Shown piece after piece: positions 12,646-23,909 of a DNA stretch of 64,000 bases (within the stretch, counting starts at the first letter, position 1; every line of letters begins with the position of its first letter). Position numbers and translations under genes: made by a program. This stretch comes from Cacajao melanocephalus (Eukaryota > Chordata > Mammalia > Primates > Pitheciidae): positions 62,001-126,000 of the forward strand of contig CAUYLG010051168.1 in the NCBI GenBank assembly GCA_963573385.1, in the 5' to 3' direction. Below the pieces are notes generated by a model. The model did not search any database, was not told the origin of the DNA, and saw nothing but the letters and a program-made list of their open reading frames with translations.

Positions 12646-13440
12646 CCTGACAGAAAATAAAAACTTCATATAAACTTCCTGATAAAATCTCAGTGAAGAA
12701 TAAAACTTAGAATATAGCAAGAGGCAGATGAACAGAAGGTCACTTTGCCTCTTCTTGTCATTTCTCTCAGAAGTTATAAAATTGTCAGTTCAGTTTAAAC
12801 CTTGGAAATGCCTAGAGCATCAGTATTCTACTTGGCTAGTTGATAGCAAAAGATTTGAGGCTTTGTTTGTCTAATAAACATGTAAGTCTAGAGATTTTGG
12901 GTTGAGTGAAGGGCAACACACACTTTAGGCTTTTTATCTGTAAAAAGGATTCTCTTGAAAGTCCAGCTCAGTTTTCTGTAATTATGTCAAAGCTGCACCT
13001 AATAATACATTGATCCCTTACTTCTGTTGTATGATCTTCCTTGGGGAACCCTCATAGGATAGTAGGGGGTCTTGTCCAAGTGGTCAAGTCAGACTTTGGT
13101 TATTTCTAACATCATCCAAATTCCTGGGAATAGCGATCAGTACAAAAGCTCAATTGTGTGAACATAGTTATAGTTCCCCATGTTCACAGAAAAGTGAACC
13201 CTTCTGGTTGATATAACAGACTTGAAGTTGATGCAGGTATGGGATGATATGTTTTTTATTAATTCCAGAGTCAATAAATTATTAGCCACTGGCAGTGTAA
13301 GAGTAAACTAGGCATAGGCCTTCTATACAAAAAAAGTATTCTCCATTTCCAAAATATATAAAATCCAATACAGAAAGCTAGACAGTAAAATAGTCTTATA
13401 TGTAGTCTACAGATGAACAGCTTAGAGAAAGCAAGGTGTA
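12646..13440. other. Unassigned stretch, no gene seen
   Basis: AT-rich, no recognised repeat or exon. Confidence 0.5.
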
Positions 13441-13444
13441 GTGA

Positions 13445-13652
13445 AAAGGATTTGAACTATAAAGAAAAAGGAAACTATATTCTGAACCCAATTTAGCTGT
13501 TTTCTGGGATTCAGCCTAAGCTAGGTAAATTCACTGGAGCTCAGATTTGTTTGTGTACCTTTCAGTTTGTGGTAAAAATTAAAGATGGTAAAAGTCAAAT
13601 ACCTAGCACAATTCAGACACATAGAAGACACTCAATATTATTAAAGATGTTA
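13445..13652 (+). mobile_element. MIR SINE (sense)
   Basis: 'aaaaggatttgaactataaag', 'ttctgaacccaatttagctg', 'aggtaaattcactggagctcag', 'gtggtaaaaattaaagatgg' and 'atagaagacactcaatattatt' give nearly the full MIR order. Confidence 0.75.
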
Positions 13653-14968
13653 AAATATGGAGAAATTAATTATTTTTGTCAAGAATTGGTAAATAAATAT
13701 TTTGGACAATTTAAATAAGACAAAATAGTATCAGTTAAGCTAAATGTCATAGGTTTTCCACTCTAAACAAGATATTTTCAGCAGAATGTGACTGCTGTTT
13801 CCCTTGGTTTCCTCACATCTCAGGGGATGTCTGGTGAAACAAAAAAGTATATAGACTCCAGGACCAAGAATCACAAGTCCAAATCTTGGATTTTTGAGTT
13901 AAACATGGTAAACAAAATAAGTGAAACCAGGTAGATTCATCTTCAGATGTGAGAAATCACTTTAAAATTTTCTAGTTGAAACAGAAAAATACAGGTAACA
14001 TTTAAATAATCAATTAAGTTTTTCTTAAATTGTTATGAGTTTTTTTTCCTACTAGAATCACAGGATTTCTAAATATGTATTCTAAGAAATCCACTGGATA
14101 AACCCATTAGTGTTTCTGTTGTGTTTAAATTGCTAGGTAAAGGCAAACAAGAAGCTAGAGCCATGCTATCTTACAGAGCATATCTTTTTGAAGGAAAAGA
14201 CTGACTTTCTTAATGAAGAAGAGAGTAGTCATACTTTAAGAAGTCCTAAGACATTAAATGGGGTAATTAAATGGGGGGTAACTAATGAGAAAATTAAGTT
14301 ATGGAAAGTATTTCTATAAATTCCTACTATTGGGATCAGCTCCATTTGTGTCAAATATTTTAGACTGATTAAGAGTAATCAGAGAATATTCTCACTAAAC
14401 ATGGGAATTGACTTACAGATGAAAATAAACATTTAAAAGAACTACTAATTCTCTAAAAGGATTTTTTAAATTTTATGCACGTGTTTCCCCACTGCTATAT
14501 GTGCCATACTAGTCATTCAAGATCCTTCATTTAAAAGAAATCACTAAGGCCATATAAAGCTGGAAATAGAGAAATCACTTTTCTTCTTTTGCAGAGTTAC
14601 AATGAACATTAATATATTTAGAGTTTTGAGAAGTCCTGAAGATAAAGTACCCTGTTTAATGTCATAGGACCTCCCAAAGTATGACTACATAATCCATTCT
14701 TAAGTAATTTCAGCAGAAATAGTTTTTCACTGGAGCACATTTAGGGAAATACTGCTCTGAGAGAAGAATGTAACATACAGAAGGAGATTGATAGCCTATG
14801 AATTGTTATATTATCAGATAGCTGTTCAAATATACAATATGTACCTATAAGCTATGTAATTATAAAAGTCAAGGATTAGGAAAAAAGGTAGCAGATGCAT
14901 TTTAGATGGCAGACTAACTTTCTTGATCATTTTTACCTCAATTGAGTGCAGCATTTTTATGGTTTTTA
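13653..14968. other. Unassigned stretch, no gene seen
   Basis: No recognised family. A small imperfect tandem unit 'attaaatggggt / attaaatgggggg' lies near 14253-14278. Confidence 0.5.
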
Positions 14969-14973
14969 ACTCA

Positions 14974-15401
14974 TACTATGGTTTGGAAAAGGTTTGTTTG
15001 ACCCTGCCAAGTCTCATGTTGAAATTTGATCCCCAGTGTTGGAGGTGGGGTCTGGTAGGAGGTGTCTGAGATGCGGAGGTGGATCCTTCATGAATGCAGT
15101 TATAACTGAGTTCTCACTCTATTAGTACTTGCAAAAACTGATTTTTAAAAAGAGCCTGGCACCTCCCTCCCCTTCCTCTTGCTTCTGAATTTTTGCTATG
15201 TGATCTCTGCATGTCAGCTCCCCTTCTGCTCTTATTCAATTTCTGCCATGAGTAGTAACTTCCTGAGGCCCTCACCAGACCCAGATGCTGGCACCATGTT
15301 TCTCATACAGCCTGCAGAACAGTAAACCAAATAAACCTCTTTTCTTTGTAAATTATCCAATCTCAGATATGCCTCTATAGCAGCACAAACAGACTAAGAC
15401 A
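14974..15401 (+). mobile_element. MST-like solo LTR (ERVL-MaLR)
   Basis: A solo LTR of MaLR type. It begins 'tactatggtttgg', has the 'catgttgaaatttgatccccagtg' and 'gaggccctcaccagaccc' blocks, a polyadenylation region 'agtaaaccaaataaacctctt', and ends 'agactaagaca'. The flanking 5-bp duplication is ACTCA (14969-14973) / ACCCA (15402-15406), one mismatch. Replacement of the 'ataagaggccc' segment by 'ttttaaaaagagcctgg' fits an MSTA-MSTD member. The first base pair of the canonical TG is mutated to TA. Confidence 0.85.
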
Positions 15402-15597
15402 ACCCACCATTTAGACTAAGTAGCCAACTTATCCCTCTCTCATCGACAGTATACTAGCTGTTAGTAAATCTAGCTCAAGCTTATAATGCAAGATTTTCTG
15501 AAATATACATCCCACTAAACTTACTAATGCAACAGAGCCACAAAGAGATTTTTTAAAAAGGACATTAAAAATACAAATTGGAAAGGTACTCGTCTAG

Positions 15598-15770
15598 GAT
15601 TGCAATTTTCAAAGGGTAGTCCCTGAAAACCTGTTAGAAATGCAAATTCTCAAGTCTCACCTAAGAGCTACTGAATCCCAGAAACTTGGAGTAGAGCCTA
15701 GCAATCTGTGTTTTAGAAAGCCTTGCAGGTGATTCTGATTCACATTGAAGTTTGATATTTCTTGTCTTAG
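15598..15770 (-). mobile_element. MER5A-like hAT-Charlie MITE
   Basis: Good antisense MER5A: 'gcaattttcaaagggtagtcc', 'ctgttagaaatgcaaattctcaag', 'gagctactgaatcccagaaac', 'gcctagcaatctgtgttttagaaagcc', 'caggtgattctgattcacattgaagtttgat'. Confidence 0.9.
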
Positions 15771-15774
15771 AATC

Positions 15775-15935
15775 AGAAGCTCTGTGTTCATGTCCTCTGT
15801 TTACTCCTTACAGATTTGTGACCTTGTATATATCACTTAATTTTTCTTAGCTTAGCCTTCTCATCTATAGGGCAGTGATAAAATCTTTCCAACATTTATC
15901 ATAGGTTTCATTAGGGACAAATAAGAAACTTAAAC
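15775..15935 (+). mobile_element. MIR SINE (sense)
   Basis: 'gatttgtgaccttgtatatatcacttaatttttcttagcttagccttctcatctatagggcagtgataaaatc' follows the sense MIR 'tgtgaccttgggcaag...' block, directly abutting the MER5A. Listed as inference from order and spacing; diverged. Confidence 0.65.
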
Positions 15936-16179
15936 TGACAAATAGTATTGAATTATAAAGATTTATCAAAAACATGAAAGATGGTAATATTTACTTTTAA
16001 TTTTATTTATTGAGTTAAAAGATGCATATAAAATTTACCATCTTTACCATTTTTAAGTGTACGCTTCAGTAGCAATAAACACATTATGTTCTTTTTGTTC
16101 TTCCTTCATCTTCTCCCTCCTCACTCCAAAAAGGTGGATCTCATGAAAATAGAGAATAGATTTGTAATCTTCGGTATGT

Positions 16180-19100
16180 ATTCTTTTGAGAAATGTCTAT
16201 TTAGATTATTTGCTCACTTTTAATGGGATTATTATTTTTTACTGTTGAGTTATTTGAGTTCCCTACATATTCTGGTTATTAATCCTTTGTTAGATAAGTG
16301 GTTTTGCAAATATTTCCTTTCATTCTGAGTGTTGTCTCTTTGCTTTGCTGATTGTTTCCTTTGTTGTGCAGTAGCTTTTCAGCTTGATATAATCCCATTT
16401 GTCTATTTTTGCTTTTGTTGCCTGTACTCTTGGGGTCATACACACAAAAATATATATATTTTTTTAACCAGTGTCCTGGAGTGTTACTACAATGATTTCC
16501 TCTGGTGTTTTCATTGCTTCAGGTCTTAGATCTAAGTCTTCAATCTATTTTCATTTGATTATTGTATATAGTGAGAAAAGTATAGTTTCATACTTCTTCA
16601 TAAAGTTATCCAGTTTTCCCAGCATCATTTATTGAAAGGATTGTCCTTTCCCCAATGTATGTTCTTGGCACTTTTGTCAAAGATGAGTTTGCTGTAAACA
16701 TGGGAGTTTACAGATAATCCATGCTGTAAACATGGGCTATCTATTGTGTTCCACTGTTTTACATGACTGTTTTTACACCAGTACCATGCTGTTTCATTAC
16801 TATAGCTTTGTAGTAAATTTTGAAGTCAGGTAGTGTCATGCCTCTAGCTATATTCTTTTTTTACTCAGGACTGCGTAGGTTATTTGAGGTATTTTATGGT
16901 TTCATATAAATTTAAGAATTGCATTTTCTATTTCTATGAAGAATGTCATTGGTGTTTTGATAGGAATTGCATTGAATCTGTAGACTACTTTGGGTACTAT
17001 TATCGTTTTAATAATATTGATTATCTAATCCATGAGTATGGAATATCCTTCTGTTTTATTGTGTCCTCTTCAATTCCTCTGCTCCAAGTTTTTATAGTTT
17101 TCTTTGTATAAATCTTTGACTACTTTGGTCAGATTGATTCCTAGGTATTTTCTATTTTTTGTAGCTACTATAAATTGAATTATTTTCCTGATTTCGTTTT
17201 CAGATTGTTTACTATTGGCATATATAAAAATCACTAATTTTGTATGTTGATTTTGTATTCTGCAACTTTACTAAATTTGTTTTAACTTGTTGAGTTCCAA
17301 GAGTTTCTTGGTGGAGGCTTTATGGTTTTCTAGGTAGAAGATTATGTCGCCTATAAACAGGGCTAATTTGACTTCTTCCTTTTCTATTTGGATGCCCTTT
17401 ATTTTTTTTCTTGCCTAATTAATTGCTCTGTCCAGGACTTTTAGTGTTAAATAAAAGCAGTGTAAGTGGGCCATCCTTGTCTGTTCCAGTCCTTAGAGGA
17501 AAGGCTTTCAACATTTCCCTGTTCAGTATAATGTTAGTTGTGGGTTTGTCACATATAGCATTAATTATTTTGAAGTATCCTACCTCTATATCCATTTTTT
17601 AATTTCAACTTTTATTTTAGATGGAGGAGATACCTGTGCAAGTTAGTTGCCTGAGTCTATGCCCATTTTGATAAGGGATTTTCTTAAAAAGTGATACTGA
17701 ATTTTGTCAAATGTGTTTTCAGTATATATTGAAATGGTATGTTTATGTTCTTGGATCTGTTAATGTGGTTTCTACTGTTTATTGATTTGTTATATGTTGA
17801 ACCATCCTTGAATTCCTGGATGAATTCCACTTGATCTTATATATGATCTTTTCATTGTGTTGTTGAATTCAGTTTGCTGGTATTGCACCGAGGATTTTTG
17901 CATCTATGCTCATCAGAGATATCAGCTTATAGTTTTCTTTTTGTTGTTGTGTTTTTGTCTGGTTTTGGTATCAGAATAATGCTGGCCTCAGAGAATAAAT
18001 TTGCAAGTATTTCCTCCTCTTAAAATATTTTGAAGTGTTTGAGTAGGCTTAATATTAATTCTTTAAAAGTCAGGTCCTGGGCTTTTCTTTGATGGGAGAC
18101 TTTTTTTTTAATTATGGCTTCAATCTTGGGTATTATTTTTGGTTTGCTGAAGGTTTTTGTTTGTTTGTTTTTAATCTCAGCATGATTTAACTTTGGTGGA
18201 TTTTAGGTATTCCAGAATTTATCCATTTCCTCTAGGTTTTCCAATTTGTTGGTGTATAGTTGCTTGTAATTGTCTCTAGTGATTCTTTGTATTTCTGAAG
18301 TCTCAGCTGTTATGTCTCCCTTTCCATATCTGATTTTGTTAACTTGGGTCTTCTCTCTTTATTCTTAGTTAATCTAGCTAAAGGTTTATTTATTTTGTTT
18401 ATCTTTTTAAAACAGTAACTTTCTATTTCATTGATCCTCTGTATTTTTTTACTCTCAATTTTATTTATTTCTACTGTGATCTTTATTATTTCTTTCTTTC
18501 CACAAATTTTGAGTGTGTCCTGTTCTTAATTTTCTAGTTCCTGAGGTGCATTGTTAGGTTGTTTATTTGAAGTCTTTCTACTTTTTTGATATAGACATTT
18601 ATTGTTGCAAACTTCCCTCTTAGTACTGCTTTTGCCATATCCTATTAATACTGATATTTTATATTTTCATTTGTTTCAAGAAATTTATTTTCTCTTTAAT
18701 TTGTACACTAACCTGTTGGGCATTCAGGAGCATGTGGTTTAATTTCCATATGTTTATGTATTTTATGAAGGTTCTTCTTGTTATTAATTTCTAGTTCTAT
18801 TGTACTGTGGTTAGAAAATATACTTGATATAATTTTTTTTAATTTTGCTCAGACTTATTTTGTAGCCTAAGATATAGCATATTCTGCAGAATGTTTCATG
18901 TGCTGATGAAAATAAAAGTGTATTCTGCAGCAGTTGGTTGAAATATTCTGTAAATGTCAGTTAGGCCTATTTGATCTAGTGCGTAGTTTAATTCCACTGT
19001 TCCTTTGTTGATTTTCTGTCTAGATTATCTGTTCATTACTGACAGTAGGGTGTTAAAGTCCCATACTATTATTGTACTGCAGTCTATCTCTTCGTTTAGA

Positions 19101-19440
19101 TCTATTTATGTTTGCTTTATATACTTGGGAGCTCCAGTGTTGGGTGCATAGCTATTTATAATTATATTCTCTTGCTGAACTGACTCCTTTATCCTTATAT
19201 ACTGACCTTCTTTATCTCTTTTTACAATCTTAGATTTGTAATCTATTTTGTCTGATATAAGTATAGCTACTCCTTTGGCTTCCAGTTGCATGCAATATCT
19301 TTTTTAACCACTTCACTTTTAGTTTATGTGTGTCTTTATAGGTGAAGTGGGTTTCTTGAAAGCCCTGTTTCTTTATTCATTCAGCCATTCTGTGACTTTT
19401 AATTGGAGAATTGAGACCATTTGCATTCAATGTTATTATT
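16180..19440 (-). pseudogene. L1 ORF2 relic (endonuclease-reverse transcriptase)
   Basis: Decayed ORF2 of the old L1. The best surviving pieces are an endonuclease stretch on the minus strand at 19106-19291, whose translation includes 'KGVAILISDKIDYK' and 'INSYAPNTGAP' (the family has 'AGVAIL.SDK' and 'IYAPNTGAP' here), and short reverse-transcriptase stretches further left. In live elements ORF2p nicks target DNA and copies L1 RNA at the nick. Here the frame is interrupted many times, so no protein is expected. Confidence 0.75.
17598..17656 (-). mobile_element. Tiny 5'-truncated L1 3' end nested in the old L1
   Basis: 'taatttcaacttttattttagatgg' and 'agatacctgtgcaagttagtt' are the antisense of an L1MA/L1PB 3' terminus, not of ORF2, which is the host sequence here. 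The flanks CTATATCCATTTT (17585-17597) and CTATGCCCATTTT (17657-17669) form a 13-bp duplication with two mismatches. The insertion is only about 60 bp. Confidence 0.6.
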
Positions 19441-19959
19441 GATAGGTAAGGACACTCTACAGCCATTTTGTTGCCTGTTTTCTGGTTGCTCTGAGACTCC
19501 TCTCTTCCTTTCTTACTGTCTTCCTTTGTGGTTAAGTGATTTTTCTCTCATAGTATGTTTTAATTTGTTGCTTTTTTAGTGAATCTATTATAGGTTTTTG
19601 TGCTGTGGTTACCACGAAGCTTACAAAAAAATCTTATAGATATAACAAGTTATTCTAAAGAGATGACAACTTATCTTAGATCACAAAGAAAAGAACAAAA
19701 GCAAAACAACAACAAAAAAACACAGTTTAACTCCATCTGCCCCGACATTTTGATGTTTAGTTGTCTCAATGTACATATTTTTATATTACCTATCTCTTAA
19801 CAGGCTGTTGTAGCTTTTATTGTTTCTGATAGATTTGTCTTTTGGGCTTCATACCAGAGTTATAAGCAGATTGCAAACCACATTTACGGTAATAGAGTAT
19901 TCTGGCTTTATTTGTGTACTTAAGTTTACTAGTGGGTTTTATACCTTGAAAAGTTTCCT

Positions 19960-20132
19960 TTTTGTATGTTAATGGTTTCTTTCCTTTCAGATTGAAGAAC
20001 TCCTTCTAGAATTTCTTGTAAGATGGGTGTAGTGGTGGTAAATTCTCTCAGTTTTGTTTCTCTGGGAAAGATGTCATCCCTCCTTCATTATTGAAGGATA
20101 ATTTTGCTAGTTACAGTATTCTCAAATAGCAG

Positions 20133-20163
<31 letters not shown>

Positions 20164-20950
20164 GAGTACTGTGAAAATGTCATTCCACTCCTTCCTGGAC
20201 TGTACAGTTTCTGTTGAAAACTTTGTCACCAGAAAAATTTGAGATTCTCTACATGTGATTTGCTTATTTTCCTTTGCTGCTTTTAGGATCCTCTTTTACT
20301 CCTTGACTTCTGAGAGTTTTATTATTATATGTGTTGGACAGAATTTGAGTTGAATCTGTTTGGTGTTCACAGATATTTCTGTACCTGAATATTTATATCT
20401 TTCTCAAGTTTTGGAAAGGTTTTCGCTATTATTTCTTTGAATAAGCTTTCGAACCCTAGCTGTCACCAAGCTCCATCTTGAAAAACCAATAATTCTTAGA
20501 TTTTGCCTTTTGGGGTAATTTTCTATATCTCATAGGTGTTTGTTTTTTCTTTTTTGCCTCTGAATGTGTGTTTTTAAATATATGGTCTTCAAGCTCACTA
20601 ATTTTTCTTCTCTGCTTGGTCCATTTCTGCTGGTGAGAGCCTCTAATATGTTCTTCATGTCAGCAAATGTATTTCTCAGTTATAAAATTTCTGTTTATTT
20701 TTAAAATTATCTCAATCTTTTAATTTTCTCTAATAAATTTCTGAATTGCTTTTCTGTATTATCTTGGATATTACTGAGTTTCCTTAAAACTGCTATTTTG
20801 AATTCTTGGTCAATGAGCTCATAAACTGTTGTCTCACTAAGATCAGTTACTGAAAACTTGCTTTTTCCTTTGGGGGAAACCATACTTCTCTGTTTGGTAT
20901 TGTTGCTTGTATTTGGATTGAAGGATTATTTATTTATTTATGTTTACTCT
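19960..20950 (-). pseudogene. L1 ORF1 relic
   Basis: The antisense of the plus-strand text 'gaaggataattttgctagttacagtattctc' through 'ctgctattttgaattcttggtcaatgagc' corresponds to the ORF1 region of L1M elements, which encodes a coiled-coil RNA-binding chaperone. No long frame survives. The (TTTA)n tract at 20133-20163 lies within it. Confidence 0.55.
20133..20163. repeat. (TTTA)n microsatellite
   Basis: About seven perfect TTTA units inside the old L1 ORF1 relic. Confidence 0.95.
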
Positions 20951-21481
20951 CCCTGGCTTGTTTTGGTTTTTATTGGCTATATTTACTTAACAAATTTTTA
21001 CTGTTAGATAGCTGCCTCCTTTTTGGACATAGGTGGTACCTTAAGCCCAGTTTCACCTTGGCTTCAGTAAATGATTGACGTTTCACTCTCCCAAAAGGCA
21101 GCAGTCTCAAAAGAATTATCCCAGTAGTGTGGGAAAGCTGGTTAGGACTTCAAGGGATCTATGCAATGTACCTCCTACAGCATGGTGCTGCTGAATAGCC
21201 ACTCTGATTTGATGTCTCCTCTGGCCAAGTTACAGAAAAGAGTTTATAGGACTAGGGATGGTAGTCCAACATCCACTTTGTCTCTACCTATCCTCAGGGA
21301 TATTTCTCCCTTCAGGCAATCACTATACTTCCTTTGTGTTAAGGAAAGAACAGATCTTCTGCCAGGGAATCCAACATTATGGGAAAATTGACCACCTCAA
21401 TCTCACTTTTTCCACAATAGAAACCGTAAATTGGGGCAAAGATTTTCTGCATGCTTCTTGCCAGGCAGAATGGGAGAGGAG

Positions 21482-21852
21482 TGTATTAGTCCATTTTCAC
21501 ACTGCCAATAAAGACCTACCAGAGACAGGGTAATTTACAAAAGAAAGAGATTTATTAAACGTAATGGTTCCATGTGGCTTGGGCGGCCTCACAATCATGG
21601 TGGAACATGAAATTCAAGGAGGGGCAAGTCACATCTTACATGGATGATGGCAAACAAAGAGAAAGTTTGTGCAAGAAAACTATCTTTAAAACTATCAAAT
21701 CTCGTGAGACTCATTAATTATCATGTGAATGCAGGAAAGATCCTCCCCCATAATTTAGTCACCTCCAACCACATTCCTCCCAAGATACATGGGAATTGTT
21801 GGAGTTACAATTCAAGATGAGATTTGGGTAGGGACACAGCCAAACCATATCA
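21482..21852 (-). repeat. THE1 LTR (3' LTR of the element)
   Basis: Antisense THE1 LTR: 'tgtattagtcc', 'gtaatttacaaaagaaagag', 'ggcggcctcacaatcatgg', 'ctatcaaatctcgtgagactc' and 'gatttgggtagggacacagcc' are in canonical order. Confidence 0.92.
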
Positions 21853-22797
21853 TTACCCCTGAGGCCCCTCCCAAATATCATGTCTTCATATTTCCAAACC
21901 AATCATGCCTTCCCAACAGTTCCCCAAAGTCTTAACTCAAAAGTCCATAGTCCAACATTTCATCTGAGACCAGGCAAGTCCCTTCTGCCTATGAGCCTGT
22001 AAAATCAAAAGCAAGTTCCTAGATACAATGACGGTACAAAGGGGTTACAGTCCCCATGCAAGTCCAATATCCAGCAGGGCAGTCAAATCTTAAAACTCAG
22101 AAATGATCTCCTTTGACTCCATGTCTCACATCTGGGTCATGCTGATGTAAGAGGTGGATTCCTATGGTCTTGGGAACTCCACTCCTGTGGCTTTGCAGGG
22201 TACAGCCCCCTTCCCGGCTGCTTCACAGGCTGATGTTGAATGTCTGTGGCTTTTCCAGGCACACAGTGCAAGCTCTCAGTAGATCTACCATTCTGGAGTC
22301 TGAAGGATGGTGGCTGTCTTCTCACAGTTCCACTAGGTGGTGCCCTAGTAGGGACTCTGTGTGTGGCCTCTGACCCCAGATTTTCCTTCCACACTGCCCT
22401 AGCATAGATTCTCCATGAAAGCCCCACCCCTGCAGTAAACTTCTGCCTAGACATCCAGGAGTTTCTGTACATCCTCTGAAATCTAGGCAGTGGTACCCAA
22501 ATCTTGATTCTTGACTTGAGGCTCAACACCATTTGGTAGCTGCCAAGGCCTGCGAGTTTTACCCTCTAAAGCCATGGCCTGAGCTGTACATTTTAGTCAT
22601 GCTTGGAGCAGCTGGAATGCAGGGCACCAAGTTTCTAGACTGCACACAGCATGGGGACCCTGGGTCTAGCCCACAAAACCATTTTTTCTCCCTAGGCCTT
22701 TGGGCCTGTGATGGGAGGGGCTGCTGTGAAGACCTTTAGCCTACCCTGGAGACATTTTCCCCATCATCTTGGGAATTAACATCCAGGTCCTCATTAC

Positions 22798-23226
22798 CTA
22801 TGCAAATTTCTGCAGCCAGCTTGAATTTCTTTTCAGAAAATTTGATTTTTTTTTTTCTATCACATTGTCAGGCTGCAAATTTTCCAAAATTTTTTGCTCT
22901 GCTTTCCTTATAAAATTGACTGTCTTTTCTTGAATGCTTTGCTGCTTAGAAATTTCTTCTGCCAGATACCCTAAATCATCTCTCTCAAGTTCAAAACTCC
23001 ACAAATCTCTAGGACAGGGGCAAAATGCCACCAGTCTCTTTGCTAAAACATAACAGGAGTCACCTTTGCTCCAGTTTCCAGCAAGTTCCTCATTTCCATT
23101 GGAGACCATCTCAGCTTGGAGTTTATAGTTCATATCACTCTCAGCATTTTTGTCAAAGCAATTCAACAAGTCTCTAGAAAGTCCCCAACTTTTCCACATT
23201 TTCCTGTCTTCTTCTGAGCCCTCCAA
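22798..23226 (-). pseudogene. THE1 internal-region ORF remnant (142 codons)
   Basis: An uninterrupted 142-codon frame from ATG on the minus strand. The translation starts MEGSEEDRKMWKSWGLSRDL and is rich in charged residues, with 'EEISKQQSIQEKTVNFIRKA' near residue 90-110. This is the gag-like open frame carried by MaLR internal regions. No zinc knuckle, protease or polymerase motif is visible. A further 131-codon frame at 22137-22532 on the same strand continues the internal region without a recognised motif. Both are probably untranslated relics. Confidence 0.6.
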
Positions 23227-23320
23227 ACTGTTCTATCCTCTATGTATTACACAGTTCCAAAGTCGCTTCCACATTTTTTAGTATATTTTCAGCAACACCC
23301 CACTCCTTGTACTAGTTTGC

Positions 23321-23696
23321 TGTATTAGTCCATCTTTATGCTGCTGACAAAGACATACCCAAGCCTAGGAAATTTACAAAAGAAAGAGATTTATCAGACC
23401 TACAGTTCCACGTGGCTGGAGAAGCCTCACAATCATGGAAGAAAGTGAAAGCCAAGGGGGAGCAAGTCATGTCTTACATGCATGACAGCAGGCAAAGAGA
23501 AAGCTTGTGCAGGGAAACTCCCATTTTTAAAACCATCAGATCTTGTGACACTCATTTACTATCATGAGAACAGCTCAGGAAAGACCCACCACCATAATTC
23601 AATCACCTTCAACCAGGTTCCTCTCATGACAAGTGGCAATGGTGGGAATTACAATTGAAGATGAGATTTGGGTGGGGACACAACCAAACCATATCA
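23321..23696 (-). repeat. THE1 LTR (5' LTR of the element)
   Basis: Second LTR with the same block order: 'tgtattagtccatctttatg', 'aaagaaagagatttatcag', 'agaagcctcacaatcatgg', 'gatttgggtggggacac'. It drives transcription leftward in the family's model. Mismatches between the two LTRs reflect age since insertion. Confidence 0.92.
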
Positions 23697-23909
23697 GGGG
23701 AATACTGAAAATGTGAAGTCTAAATCTCCTACCATCTGCTCAGAACTTTTGCATTTCTCTATGGCCCCAGGATCTGTCCTGAGGCCACATTTGAGTTCTG
23801 CATTCTTATCAATGAAATCTTGGCACTGTATCCTTGCTTTTGTATTTTTGTGGGGAGCAGAAGTGAAGCCAGCTTGCTTCTATGCTGCCATTTTAAAACC
23901 AGAAGTTTA

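Larger units (their letters stand above)
21482..23696 (-). mobile_element. THE1 (MaLR) element with both LTRs, antisense
   Basis: A complete THE1-type endogenous retrovirus-like element inserted in the 5' region of the old L1. Seen on the plus strand, it opens with 'tgtattagtccattttcac' (21482) and closes with 'ccaaaccatatca' (23696). Left LTR is 21482-21852 (371 bp), internal region 21853-23320, right LTR 23321-23696 (376 bp). L1 sequence resumes at 23697. The 5-bp flanks (AGGAG / GGGGA) do not match cleanly, so the duplication has decayed. MaLR elements lack a functional polymerase and were mobilised in trans by ERVL, as known for the family. Two LTRs retained is the minority state; most copies are solo LTRs. 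Confidence 0.92.
15985..23905 (-). mobile_element. Old, nearly full-length L1 (L1M/L1PB type), interrupted
   Basis: The reverse strand reads 5' UTR (about 20950-23905, split), ORF1 (about 19960-20950), ORF2 (about 16180-19440) and a 3' UTR remnant (15985-16130). The 3' UTR piece 'aaatttaccatctttaccatttttaagtgtac' is that of L1M elements, and the 5' end near 23880 reads 'gcttctatgctgccattttaaaacc'. A THE1 element (21482-23696) sits in the 5' region. A 60-bp L1 tail (17598-17656) and a (TTTA)n tract (20133-20163) are further insertions or expansions. Both reading frames are riddled with stops and indels, so this is a fossil. A small sense-oriented L1 patch at about 16125-16175 breaks the 3' part. 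The two ends could belong to more than one element. Confidence 0.8.

Noticed and set aside
22137..22532. 131-codon minus-strand frame as a possible host gene
   Set aside because: It lies wholly in the THE1 internal region between two LTRs and has no domain.
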